A model generated the notes under the pieces. The model did not search any database and was not told the DNA's origin. It saw only the letters and a list, made by a program, of their open reading frames with translations. A program made the position numbers and the translations under genes. This document shows, in pieces, positions 49,177 to 57,506 of a stretch of 64,000 nucleotides of DNA (its first letter is position 1; each line of letters opens with the position of its first letter). The DNA is taken from positions 1 through 64,000 of the forward strand of contig CALXDH010000002.1 in NCBI GenBank assembly GCA_944387015.1. Direction: 5' to 3'. The DNA is from an uncultured Oscillospiraceae bacterium. Lineage in GTDB: Bacteria > Bacillota > Clostridia > Oscillospirales > Oscillospiraceae.

Positions 49177-49214
49177 AAAAACAGGGGCGGGAATTTCCCG
49201 CCCCTGTTTTTTTT
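49177..49214 (+). terminator. Intrinsic terminator after nifJ
   Basis: AAAACAGGGGCGGGA / TCCCGCCCCTGTTTT with a T8 tail. Confidence 0.94.
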
Positions 49215-49284
49215 ACACAGCTGCCGGTGGAACCTGTGGAAAAATCCGGCGGCTGCCGCCCGGTTTTCTGGCTGCTCCCGGTAA

Positions 49285-49319
49285 AAACGCCCCGTTCCCG
49301 AGAAGGGAACGGGGCGTTT
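49285..49319. terminator. Terminator of the malY-like gene
   Basis: A perfect 15-bp stem AAACGCCCCGTTCCC / GGGAACGGGGCGTTT, loop GAGAA, 27 bp past the end of the minus-strand gene. Confidence 0.88.
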
Positions 49320-49345
49320 GTTGATAAAAATGGGGAAATGGGCGG

Positions 49346-50515
49346 TCACAACGCCTTGACGGCAGCTTCCAGCTGGGCCATGGCCTGCTCCAGGGTGGCC
49401 CGGGGGCAGGCGGCATTGAGCCGCATGAAGCCGCTGAGCTGACGGTCGAAGGAGCAGCCGTCGTTGAGGCCCAGCTTGGCCTTCTGGATCATGAAGTCGT
49501 GGAGCTCCTGGTTGCTCAGGCCCAGCTCCCGGCAGTCCAGCCACATGAGATAGGTGGCGTCGGGGGCAAAGGTCTTGATCTGGGGAATACGGGTGCGGCA
49601 GTAGTCCACCACGTAGTCGAAGTTGGCGGAGAGATAGGGCAGGAGCTGTTCCAGCCACTCCTCGCCCTCGTTGAAGGCCGTCTCCATGGCAGTCAGAGAG
49701 AAGGCGTTGTTGCGGTGGATGTCCATGCACTGCCAGTAGTGGTCAAAGACCTGCTTCTTGTGGGCGTCGGGAAAGACCACGGTGCTGGCCTGAAGGCCTG
49801 CCAGGTTGAAGGTCTTGGTACCGGAGATGCCGGTGACCACGTTGGCCGCGATCTCCGGGGAGAGGGTGGCGGTGGGGATGTGCTTCTTGCCGTGGAAAAT
49901 AAGGTCGGAGTGGATTTCGTCGGACATCACCAGGACATGGTGCTTCAGGCACAGCTCCATCATCCGGCGCAATTCCGCCTCCTCCCAGACGATGCCCAGA
50001 GGATTGTGGGGGGAGCAGAGCAGGAACAGATCTGCCTGCTGGAGCTTTTCCTCAAAGTCGGCCCAGTCCACGCTCCACTTGCCGTCGTGCTCCAGGAAGC
50101 GGTTTTCCAAAACCTTCCGGTTCCAGGCCTCGGCCATGTCGTAAAACTCGGAGTACACCGGCGTCTGGATCAGCACGCTGCCGCCCTCCGGGGTGAAGAG
50201 CTTCACCATGGCACTAATGGTCTGGACCACGCCCAGACTGAAGCTCATGAGCTTGGGGTCGATGTCCCAGCCGTTGCGGCGCTTCTGCCAGCCCCGGATG
50301 GCCTCAAAGTAGCTCTCCGGACGGGCGGTGTAGCCCCAGATGCCCTCCTGGGCCCGGGCAGTCAGGGCGTCGATGATGGGCTGGGCGGTCTTGAAGTCCA
50401 TGTCCGCGATCCACAGGGGGATCACGTCGTCGGTGCCGAATTTCTTCTTCCGCTCGTCGTACTTGGCGGAGTGGTTGCGGGAGCGGTCAATGATCTGATC
50501 AAAATCATACTTCAT
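49346..50515 (-). CDS. MalY/PatB family PLP-dependent C-S lyase (cystathionine beta-lyase type)
   Basis: This is a 389-residue fold-type I aminotransferase-like enzyme. Seen are IPLWIADMDFKTAQPIIDAL near the N-terminus, LLCSPHNPLGIVW, SDEIHSDLIF and the PLP lysine in SGTKTFNLAGLQAS. Relatives cleave cystathionine or cysteine beta C-S bonds, and some also act as regulators. The open frame extends upstream, but ATG 50515 has AAAGGAAG before it and begins the conserved YDFDQIIDR segment. Confidence 0.92.
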   Translation of the reverse strand: MKYDFDQIIDRSRNHSAKYDERKKKFGTDDVIPLWIADMDFKTAQPIIDALTARAQEGIWGYTARPESYFEAIRGWQKRRNGWDIDPKLMSFSLGVVQTISAMVKLFTPEGGSVLIQTPVYSEFYDMAEAWNRKVLENRFLEHDGKWSVDWADFEEKLQQADLFLLCSPHNPLGIVWEEAELRRMMELCLKHHVLVMSDEIHSDLIFHGKKHIPTATLSPEIAANVVTGISGTKTFNLAGLQASTVVFPDAHKKQVFDHYWQCMDIHRNNAFSLTAMETAFNEGEEWLEQLLPYLSANFDYVVDYCRTRIPQIKTFAPDATYLMWLDCRELGLSNQELHDFMIQKAKLGLNDGCSFDRQLSGFMRLNAACPRATLEQAMAQLEAAVKAL

Positions 50516-50838
50516 ACAGGTTCTTCCTTTCCGGTAAGAGATGTGAAATGTGCGCTTAACCGGTAGCGGGGCCCCTGAGACCGTTCGCGGATACAAAACC
50601 AGTCCCGGGCGGCCTTGCGCTGTGGGCGGAGCAAGTTTGCCGCAGCAAATTTCCGATGCTATTTTCTCACACTTCTCCGCTTCCTGCAACCTGCTTTTCC
50701 GGGAAAGTCTGTGCGCAGGATCCCGGATTCAACCGAAGCGGCAGAGATTGTGCGCTCCTGCTGAAAATCCACGTTTTCAGCAGGAGCGCACAATCGTCTT
50801 GTGTGAACAGAGAGGGTCCTCTTCGCCGGGAAAATGCC
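50516..50838. other. Intergenic region with a long perfect hairpin
   Basis: There is no gene here. The only marked structure is the 22-bp inverted repeat at 50746-50795. Short open frames lack ribosome sites. Confidence 0.5.
50746..50795. repeat. Perfect 22-bp inverted repeat (50-nt hairpin)
   Basis: Arms 50746-50767 and 50774-50795 are exactly complementary, with the 6-nt loop TCCACG. It starts 43 bp past the end of the minus-strand fadR-type gene, so it may end that transcript. Neither side has the T-run of an ordinary terminator. Confidence 0.8.
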
Positions 50839-51546
50839 TCAGCGGTCAAAGGTGAAATCCTTGACGGATTCATCGAAAAATGCATTAATGGCCTTTAAAA
50901 ATGCTTTGTGGTCGCCGCACTCAAAGGCAAATGCCACATTTTTCCGCTTTTCCACAGAGGTTTTGCGGTTGTAAGGAGATTCACAGATTTTCAGCGCAGC
51001 CTCTCTCCGCAGAAGAATGATGGTCTGCATCAACTTGTAAAAAACTTCATTCCCGCAATTCTTGGCAACGTAAATATCCTCATCCTCCAGGAGCTGATTG
51101 AATTCCTCCGCGGAGGCGTTGTTGGCGTATGCCTGCGCCAGGTGGGTTACACATTTGCGGATATTGGAGGTGATCTCTTCCGTCCGATGACGGAAACAGG
51201 CGTCATAGACAGCGGTCTCGATCAGGCGGCGTGCCTCGTAGATTTCGCTGTAATTGCTTACCTGTTGACGGAACAGCCAGATGATCGTCTCTTCAGGCAT
51301 TTGATCGATGCGGTTTCCCACGTAGGTCCCGCCGCCCGGCCGAATGGTGACAAATCCGATCAGCGAAAGAGCGCGCAGAGCCTCCCGCACTCGGCTGCGG
51401 GAGACCTGGAGCATTTCAGAAAGCTCCCGCTCCGCAGGGAGCCGTTCACCGGGTTTGAGCTCACCGCTGATGATCTTGGAGGCAAGCTGCTGCATGACTT
51501 GTTCTGTCAGAGTCACTTTGTTGAGAGTTTCGAATTGAAGTGCCAT
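50839..51546 (-). CDS. FadR-subfamily GntR regulator
   Basis: The 235-residue protein has an N-terminal winged helix (LKPGERLPAERELSEMLQVS, then RSRVREALRALSLIGFV and the RPGGGTYV wing) and a C-terminal helical FCD ligand domain (YEARRLIETAVYDACFRHRT, with further His/Asp/Glu positions to about 220). FCD domains bind small carboxylates, often with a metal. The gene is divergent from the CoA-transferase/TRAP operon, in front of which lies a perfect FadR-type operator, so it very likely controls that operon and perhaps itself. Confidence 0.93.
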   Translation of the reverse strand: MALQFETLNKVTLTEQVMQQLASKIISGELKPGERLPAERELSEMLQVSRSRVREALRALSLIGFVTIRPGGGTYVGNRIDQMPEETIIWLFRQQVSNYSEIYEARRLIETAVYDACFRHRTEEITSNIRKCVTHLAQAYANNASAEEFNQLLEDEDIYVAKNCGNEVFYKLMQTIILLRREAALKICESPYNRKTSVEKRKNVAFAFECGDHKAFLKAINAFFDESVKDFTFDR

Positions 51547-51616
51547 GGTTATTCACCACCTAGAATTAATGCTGTGCAATCAGAAAATATTTCCAATTCC
51601 CAGTGTTTTTAAGAAA

Positions 51617-51644
51617 AGTATAACACAAACTTGTACATTGTCAA
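51617..51644 (-). promoter_or_regulatory. Promoter of the FadR-type gene
   Basis: On the minus strand: TTGACA (51644-51639), 16-bp spacer, TATACT (51622-51617). Confidence 0.72.
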
Positions 51645-51751
51645 AGGAGGAAGCATCCAGAAAACGGTTACGCAGCAAACCGCCCAAAAGAGTCTGAAAA
51701 ACTTTAGATAGGTTGACAGACTACAAATGTGTATAATTTGCGGAATGAGGA

Positions 51752-51780
51752 TTGACAAAACAATGTGCAATCATTACAAT
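51752..51780 (+). promoter_or_regulatory. Promoter of the CoA-transferase/TRAP operon
   Basis: TTGACA (51752-51757), 17-bp spacer, TACAAT (51775-51780). A second TTGACA/TATAAT pair at 51714-51738 has only a 13-bp spacer and is probably not used. Confidence 0.78.
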
Positions 51781-51792
51781 TTGATTGGAATC

Positions 51793-51803
51793 TGGTACTA
51801 CCA
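51793..51803 (+). promoter_or_regulatory. FadR-type operator
   Basis: TGGTACTACCA fits the FadR-subfamily consensus TNGTNNNACNA exactly. It lies 12 bp past the -10 box, across the start of transcription, the position for repression. Confidence 0.7.
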
Positions 51804-51885
51804 AAGTCCTCAGTACCAGAATACCAATTAAGAATGCGGTCGCCATCCGCCGGACGGATGGCAGACTTGAAGCGGAGGAAGAGCA

Positions 51886-53043
51886 ATGGCAGTTGAGCTG
51901 ACCGGAATGACCTGGGCGCACAGCAGGGGATATTCGCCGATTGTAGCCGTAACGCAGCGGTATGAAGAGCTTCACCCGAATGTGCGCATTACCTGGGAAA
52001 AGCGCTCCCTGGCGGACTTTGAGAATCAGCCGGTCAATCAGTTGGCCGAGCGATATGACTTTCTGGTAATCGATCACCCCTGGACCGGATTTGGACTGGC
52101 GTCGGGCGTGGTGCTCCCGCTGGAGGGACTGCTGCCCCGGGCATTTCTGCAGGATCAGGCGGCTCACAGCGCCGGGCGGTCCTACGAGAGCTATACCATC
52201 GCCGGACATCAGCTTGCGCTGCCGATCGACGCGGCGACGCCCATCGCGGTTTACCGGCCGGATGTCATGGAACGCTTGGACACGCCGGTTCCCACAACCT
52301 GGGAGGAACTTTTAACAGTGGCCGGGAAGGGGCACACCATTCTGGCGGCGGCCCCGCTGTATACGCTGCTGGATTTCTTCATGTTCTGCGCCACCATTGC
52401 AGGTGGGGAAGACCGCCTGTATCTGGAGGAGGAAATCGCACCGAGAGAGGTCGCGGAAGAGGCGTTGGAACGTCAGCGGGAATTGACAAGCCTTTGTCCG
52501 GAGCTGATCTTCCGGATCAATCCCATTGAAGTGCATGAACTGATGAGCGGAGACAGCGAAGAATACGGCTATTGTCCCTTTGTCTTTGGATATGTCAATT
52601 ACTTCCGACCCGGATACAGCCGCCATGTGCTCAAGGCGGCAAATGTGGTTGCATTTCAGGATGGATTGTTGAAAACCACCCTTGGCGGCACGGGTCTGGC
52701 GATCTCCGCCCGGTGCAGGCATCTGACGGAAGCAACGGACTTTATGCAGTATGCGCTTTCAGAAGACATCCAAAAGACTTTGTATTTTGACGCCGGCGGA
52801 CAGCCTGGATACAGCACCGCATGGGCGGACCCCGCAGTCAACCGGCGGTCCAATGGATTCTTCGAGAATACCTGGGAAACCATCTGCCAGGCTTCCATGC
52901 GTCCCCGGTATAACGGCTACATGGAATTGCAGGACCACGGCGGAGAAATTGTACGGGAGTACCTGAAAACCGGCCGGGATCTGACCGGCACGCTGGAAAA
53001 ACTCAACGCGCTATATCGAAAGTCCAGGAGGAATGCTTTATGA
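51886..53043 (+). CDS. Solute-binding-protein-like protein without signal peptide
   Basis: The 385-residue protein resembles family 1 extracellular solute-binding proteins of ABC transporters: N-terminal lobe ending in the cleft (ELHPNVRITWEKRSLADFEN), a PTTWEELL motif and an AATPIAVYRPDVMERL strand crossover. It starts directly with MAVELTGMTWAHSRGYSPI and has no signal sequence or lipobox, so it should stay in the cytoplasm. There is no ABC permease nearby. It is the first gene of the operon and overlaps the first CoA-transferase by four bases. It may act as a cytosolic substrate sensor or carrier; that is inference. Confidence 0.7.
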   Translation: MAVELTGMTWAHSRGYSPIVAVTQRYEELHPNVRITWEKRSLADFENQPVNQLAERYDFLVIDHPWTGFGLASGVVLPLEGLLPRAFLQDQAAHSAGRSYESYTIAGHQLALPIDAATPIAVYRPDVMERLDTPVPTTWEELLTVAGKGHTILAAAPLYTLLDFFMFCATIAGGEDRLYLEEEIAPREVAEEALERQRELTSLCPELIFRINPIEVHELMSGDSEEYGYCPFVFGYVNYFRPGYSRHVLKAANVVAFQDGLLKTTLGGTGLAISARCRHLTEATDFMQYALSEDIQKTLYFDAGGQPGYSTAWADPAVNRRSNGFFENTWETICQASMRPRYNGYMELQDHGGEIVREYLKTGRDLTGTLEKLNALYRKSRRNAL

Positions 53044-54185
53044 AATTGCTGGAAGGAATACTGGTGCTGGATTTCTGCCAGTTTCTCTCCGGGCCGTCCG
53101 CGGCCATGCGGCTGGGAGATCTGGGCGCCCGGGTCATCAAAATTGAACGGCCCGGTTCCGGAGATGCGGGGCGTCAGCTGACCCTCAACAATCTGGTGGC
53201 AGATGGAGACGCAGTCAATTTTCAGATCATCAACCGGGGGAAAGAGAGCTATACGGCCAACATGAAAGACCCCGCGGATCTGCAGCGGGTGAAGAAATTG
53301 GTGGAGAAGGCCGATGTCATGATCTCCAACTTCCGCCCGGGCATTATGGAGCGGATGGGACTTGGTTATGAGGCCGTTAAGGCGGTGAACCCGGGGATCG
53401 TTTACGGGACCGTTACCGGTTATGGAACGGAAGGCCCCTGGGTGAAGAAGCCGGGGCAGGACCTTCTGGCCCAGTCCATGTCCGGCGTGGCCTTCCTGAC
53501 CGGAAACCGGGACGATCCGCCGGTAGCCCTGGGATTGTCCCTGGCGGACTCCATTACGGGAACACACCTGGCGCAGGGGCTCCTGGCCTGCCTGGTCCGC
53601 AGGACAAAAACCGGCCAGGGCGGAAGGGTAGAGGTGTCCCTGCTGGAATCCATGCTGGATCTTCAATTTGAACAGTTCTCCTATTTCCTCAATGACGGCA
53701 GGCGGATGCCGCAGCGCAGCCAAATCGGAAATGCCAACGTGTATCTGGGGGCTCCGTACGGAATTTATCAGACCGAGGATGGATACATCGCCGTTTCCAT
53801 GGGCGCTGTGCCCACATTGGGAACGCTCATTGGAGAGCCTCGCCTGCTGCAGTACGAAGGTGCGGCGGTGTGCATGGAAAAGCGGGACGAGATCAAGGCG
53901 ATCATTGCCGAGAAGCTGAAAACCGCAAGCACGCAGCACTGGCTCGATTGTCTGCGTGCCGCCGATTACTGGTGCGGAGAGATCTACAACTGGCAGGAGA
54001 TGCTCCATTCGGAATTCTTCACGTCGTTGGATCTGCTCATTGATATCCGGCGTCCCGGTCAGACGGACCCGGTGTGGACGACCAAATGTCCCATTCGAGT
54101 CAATGACACGCAGGCTGGCGCGGGGACCTTTGCCCCCCGTCTGGGAGCAGATACGGATGCAATCAACCGGGAGTTTGAATTATGA
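53040..54185 (+). CDS. Class III CoA-transferase (CaiB/BaiF family), first copy
   Basis: This 381-residue enzyme moves CoA between carboxylic acids. It has the N-terminal LDFCQFLSGPSAAMRLGDLG followed by ARVIKIERPG, the region PGQDLLAQSMSG, and the candidate active-site aspartate D170 in SLADSITGTH. The full-length single-domain interlocked-dimer type is expected. AGGAGG lies before the ATG, inside the end of the preceding gene (4-bp overlap). A second family member follows after 10 bp; the two may be separate homodimers or one heteromer. Confidence 0.93.
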   Translation: MKLLEGILVLDFCQFLSGPSAAMRLGDLGARVIKIERPGSGDAGRQLTLNNLVADGDAVNFQIINRGKESYTANMKDPADLQRVKKLVEKADVMISNFRPGIMERMGLGYEAVKAVNPGIVYGTVTGYGTEGPWVKKPGQDLLAQSMSGVAFLTGNRDDPPVALGLSLADSITGTHLAQGLLACLVRRTKTGQGGRVEVSLLESMLDLQFEQFSYFLNDGRRMPQRSQIGNANVYLGAPYGIYQTEDGYIAVSMGAVPTLGTLIGEPRLLQYEGAAVCMEKRDEIKAIIAEKLKTASTQHWLDCLRAADYWCGEIYNWQEMLHSEFFTSLDLLIDIRRPGQTDPVWTTKCPIRVNDTQAGAGTFAPRLGADTDAINREFEL

Positions 54186-54195
54186 GGAGGGCCAC

Positions 54196-55323
54196 ATGAA
54201 GCCACTGGAAGGATTTACGATATTGGATTTCAGTCAGTTTCTGGCCGGACCATTTGCCTCGCTGCGTCTGGCGGATCTGGGGGCCAGCGTGATCAAGGTG
54301 GAAAAGCCCGGGACCGGGGATTCCTACCGGAGCAATTTTGGTCCGGCGCTCAAATTCAACGGCGATAACGCGGCATACTACTTTGTCAATCGGGGAAAAG
54401 AGAGTTTGAGCGTTGACCTGAAAGACCCGCAGCAGCGGGAGAAACTGCTGCCGCTGCTCCGAAGCGCGGATGCGATGGTGATCAATTTCCGCCCGGAGGT
54501 GACAAAGCGGCTGGGGCTGGACTATGAAAGCGTCCGGGCGATCAATCCCGGCATCGTATATGGGCAGATCACAGGATATGGCTCGAACAGCGCCTGGAAG
54601 GACAGACCGGGACAGGATCTTCTGGTGCAGTGCGCCACGGGAGCCTGCTACCTCAACGGCAGCGGGCCGGAGCCGGTTCCCTTCGGCGTTTCCACGGCGG
54701 ATGAGTTCAGCGGAATGTATCTGGTCCAGGGCCTTCTGGCGGGCCTCTATCACAAGCAGATGACAGGTGAGGGCTGCAAGGTGGAGACCAGTCTGGCGGA
54801 GGCCATGGTGGACATCGAATTTGAAAACTTCGGCGCATTTTTGAATGACGGTGAAAAACTGACGCCCCGCAGCCGGGTCAACGGTGCCAATCCGTGCCAC
54901 AGCGCGCCCTATGGAATCTATGAAACGCAGGACGGCTATCTGGCGCTGGCGATGACCCCGGTTCCGGAACTGGGAAAGCTGCTGGGATGCGAGGCCATTA
55001 CCCATTATACCAAAAAATCCGATTGGTTTGATCTGCGGGATGAGATCAAGCTGGCCCTGCGCGAACACCTCAAAACGCAGACAACGGCATACTGGCTGTC
55101 CATTCTGGAAGCGGCGGACATTTGGTGCGCCCAGGTGTATGACTGGGAGCAGCTCCTGGAAACGGAAGGATTTCAGGTGCTGGACATGCTGCAGACCATC
55201 GATCAGGGAAACGGCCTGCGCTTTGAGACCACCCGTTGTCCCATCCGCATTGATGGAAAGAGGCTAAAAAATGACCGGCCGGCCCCCGGTGTGGGAGAAC
55301 AGAATCAAAAGTACCATATTTAA
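54196..55323 (+). CDS. Class III CoA-transferase (CaiB/BaiF family), second copy
   Basis: The 375-residue protein is parallel to its neighbour: [32 protein letters not shown] and candidate catalytic D169 in [10 protein letters not shown]. Both copies keep the aspartate, so neither looks like a dead subunit. GAGGAGGG precedes ATG 54196; the open frame extends upstream only as overlap with the first copy. Sequence similarity to the first copy is moderate, indicating an old duplication or separate recruitment. Confidence 0.93.
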   Translation: MKPLEGFTILDFSQFLAGPFASLRLADLGASVIKVEKPGTGDSYRSNFGPALKFNGDNAAYYFVNRGKESLSVDLKDPQQREKLLPLLRSADAMVINFRPEVTKRLGLDYESVRAINPGIVYGQITGYGSNSAWKDRPGQDLLVQCATGACYLNGSGPEPVPFGVSTADEFSGMYLVQGLLAGLYHKQMTGEGCKVETSLAEAMVDIEFENFGAFLNDGEKLTPRSRVNGANPCHSAPYGIYETQDGYLALAMTPVPELGKLLGCEAITHYTKKSDWFDLRDEIKLALREHLKTQTTAYWLSILEAADIWCAQVYDWEQLLETEGFQVLDMLQTIDQGNGLRFETTRCPIRIDGKRLKNDRPAPGVGEQNQKYHI

Positions 55324-55342
55324 AGAAAAAGGAGAGAATGCT

Positions 55343-55807
55343 ATGGATACTTCTGCAATTTATTTCGAGGACTTTCATGTGGGGGACACCCACACCACCT
55401 ATTCCCGGACCATGACGGAGACGGATATCGTGCTCCACGCGGATCTGGGAGATGTGTTCCCGCACCATATGGATGCGGAGTTTGCCAAGACCACGGAGTT
55501 TGGGCAGAGAATCGCGCACGGCGCACTGACCTTCAGCATGGCGGTGGGAATGAAGGCCAACACCATCAACACCGTGGGATTTTCCTATGGCTATGACCAC
55601 CTGCGCTTTGTAAAACCAGTCTTTATCGGAGACACCATCCATGTGGTGGTGACCATTACGGAAAAGCGGGACCATCCGAAGCGTAAGGATATGGGCATCG
55701 TGGTCGAACACATGGATGTCATCAATCAGCGCGGTGAGGTCGTGCTGGTGTGCGACCACCTCACTTTGAATCAGCGGCGGGTACCGCTGGGAGAAGCGGA
55801 GTCCTGA
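55343..55807 (+). CDS. MaoC family (R)-hydratase/dehydratase
   Basis: The 154-residue hot-dog-fold protein has the hydratase motif as GDVFPHH with D37 and H42 at the catalytic spacing, followed by [10 protein letters not shown]. MaoC enzymes add or remove water on enoyl-CoA or 3-hydroxyacyl-CoA esters, which fits the two CoA-transferases before it. AAAGGAGAG precedes ATG 55343. It is followed by the TRAP binding protein gene after 80 bp. Confidence 0.9.
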   Translation: MDTSAIYFEDFHVGDTHTTYSRTMTETDIVLHADLGDVFPHHMDAEFAKTTEFGQRIAHGALTFSMAVGMKANTINTVGFSYGYDHLRFVKPVFIGDTIHVVVTITEKRDHPKRKDMGIVVEHMDVINQRGEVVLVCDHLTLNQRRVPLGEAES

Positions 55808-55887
55808 AAAACGCAGTTGGCGTCACACGTATAGAATCTTAAAACGGTATGAACCACCATCAATAATGAAAAGGAAGGAAGTTTATT

Positions 55888-56922
55888 ATGAAAAAAATGA
55901 TGTCTCTTCTTCTGGCGATGATGATGTGCCTGTCCCTGGCTGCTTGTGGTGATTCCGGCGATGGGAAGACCTCCGGCGGAGACACTGCGGGTGGCGAGGC
56001 CCCGGATGAAGTCTATACCCTGAAGATGACCTATACCATTTCCGGTGATGAGACGGTCGCCAAGTGCGCCCAGGAGATGGCGGAGAAAGTGAAGGAGCGG
56101 ACGAACGGCGGTCTGATCCTGGAGAACTACCCCAACGGAGAACTGGCAACGGATACGGATGCGCTGGAGCTGTGTGCCCAGGGCGCGAATGTCATTTCCT
56201 TCGGAACGCCGGACTTCCTGACTGCCTATGTTCCCGATCTGGGAATTTTGGACGGCCCCTTCCTGTTTTCCGATCCCAGTGAATTTGCCAAGGTGGATCA
56301 GTCCGACTGGATGGCGGATATGCGCACCCAGCTGGAAGCGCAGGGAATCAAAAACCTTGGCATGAGCTGGTACTTCGGCGCGAGAGAACTGACCTACTCC
56401 GGGGATAAGGGCGTTACCGTTCCCGAGGATCTCAACGGCATGAAGATCCGTTCCGCTTCTTCCGAGACGCGGGTGGGCATGATGGAGGCAATGGGCGCCA
56501 CCGTAACCCAGATGAACTGGAGCGAGGTCTACAGCGCTTTGCAGCAGGGCGTGTGCGAGGGCTGCGAGGCTCCGCTGTCCACCCTGTACAGCTCCAAGAT
56601 CTATGAGGTCTGCAAGAACATCACCCTCACGGACCATATCATGGCCATCTGGAGCGTGAATATGTCCAACGATTACTTCAACACACTGCCGGAGGAGTAT
56701 CAGCAGATCCTGGTGGAAGAGATCGCCAACATGGCTCCTACCACCATTGAGCGGGTGACGGCAGACGAGAGCGACTTCAGAAGCAAGCTGGAAGCCGAGG
56801 GCGTCACCTTCTATGACTGCGACCGCGAGGCATTTGTTGAGGCGACCCGTTCCGTCTATGATTCGATCTCCAACTGGTCCGACGGACTGTATGACACCGT
56901 GTCCGCGATTATCAACGGCTGA
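55888..56922 (+). CDS. TRAP substrate-binding lipoprotein (DctP type)
   Basis: The 344-residue protein has a signal peptide with lipobox LAAC (MCLSLAACGDSG), a Gly/Ser linker, then the DctP fold: SFGTPDFLTAYVPDLGILDG, the ligand-arginine motif LNGMKIRS and ALQQGVCEGCEAPL. The asparagine often found before P in DctP proteins (EN-P) is replaced by Ala, hinting at a different ligand from the first TRAP system. AAGGAAGG precedes the ATG. Confidence 0.92.
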   Translation: MKKMMSLLLAMMMCLSLAACGDSGDGKTSGGDTAGGEAPDEVYTLKMTYTISGDETVAKCAQEMAEKVKERTNGGLILENYPNGELATDTDALELCAQGANVISFGTPDFLTAYVPDLGILDGPFLFSDPSEFAKVDQSDWMADMRTQLEAQGIKNLGMSWYFGARELTYSGDKGVTVPEDLNGMKIRSASSETRVGMMEAMGATVTQMNWSEVYSALQQGVCEGCEAPLSTLYSSKIYEVCKNITLTDHIMAIWSVNMSNDYFNTLPEEYQQILVEEIANMAPTTIERVTADESDFRSKLEAEGVTFYDCDREAFVEATRSVYDSISNWSDGLYDTVSAIING

Positions 56923-56955
56923 GAGGGATTATCGCGTTCCCACTGAATGAGCAGT

Positions 56956-56980
56956 CCCCAGGCGGCATAGCCGCCTGGGG
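56956..56980 (+). other. Intra-operon hairpin between dctP and dctQ
   Basis: CCCCAGGCGGC / GCCGCCTGGGG (11 bp, loop ATA) with no T-run. Such stems often stabilise the 3' end of binding-protein messages so that more binding protein than permease is made; that role is inference. Confidence 0.6.
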
Positions 56981-57001
56981 ATATGGGAAAGGAGATTTGT
57001 T

Positions 57002-57502
57002 TTGAAGCGTGGAAAATGGATTGCATCACATGTGCCAGAACTGATTGCAGGCATTGCCTTTACGATCATGATCACAGTTGTCTTTGCCAATGTGGTGCTG
57101 CGGTTTACAACTGGCAAGTCCCTGGTGTGGACGGAAGAAGTCGCCGCGATCGGTTTTATCTGGACGATTTTCATCGGTGCGGCCGTGTGCTATAAAGAAC
57201 GGGGCGGACTGATCGGCATGGATGTGCTGGTTTCGCTTCTGCCGCCCCGCGCGGAAAAGTACGAAAATTTGATTTTGGATGCGCTGCAGATCGTGATCTG
57301 CATTGTGTTGGGAGTTTTGGGCTGGATTTTTGCCATGAGTGCGGCGAACAAAAGCTCCCTTTCTTTGAAACTGCCCTATACCGTTTATGATATCCCGGTG
57401 GCCATCAGCTTTGCTTTTATGGCGTATTACGCAGCAAAGCGGACGGTCGAGGATGTGAAGGCCCTCCGCTCTGGCGCGGAAGAGAACGACAAGGAGGAAT
57501 GA
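57002..57502 (+). CDS. TRAP transporter small permease (DctQ type)
   Basis: This 166-residue, four-helix protein has IMITVVFANVVLRFTTGKSL and VWTEEVAAIGFIWTIFIGAA, the DctQ core. The start is TTG 57002 after AAAGGAG, six to seven bases away; no ATG is available before the conserved region. It overlaps nothing and is 4 bp before dctM. Confidence 0.9.
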   Translation: MKRGKWIASHVPELIAGIAFTIMITVVFANVVLRFTTGKSLVWTEEVAAIGFIWTIFIGAAVCYKERGGLIGMDVLVSLLPPRAEKYENLILDALQIVICIVLGVLGWIFAMSAANKSSLSLKLPYTVYDIPVAISFAFMAYYAAKRTVEDVKALRSGAEENDKEE

Positions 57503-57506
57503 TGCT

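Larger units (their letters stand above)
51547..51885. other. Regulatory region between the FadR-type gene and the CoA-transferase/TRAP operon
   Basis: It contains a promoter for each direction, the operator TGGTACTACCA (51793-51803), and a larger imperfect inverted repeat (ATTGGAATCTGGTACT 51784-51799 facing AGTACCAGAATACCAAT 51812-51828). The region is clearly AT-richer than the genes around it. Confidence 0.65.

Noticed and set aside
50550-50898. Short plus-strand frames after the malY-like gene
   Set aside because: They run through the 22-bp hairpin and lack a ribosome site.
51714-51738. Alternative promoter TTGACA/TATAAT
   Set aside because: The spacer is only 13 bp; the pair at 51752-51780 has ideal spacing.
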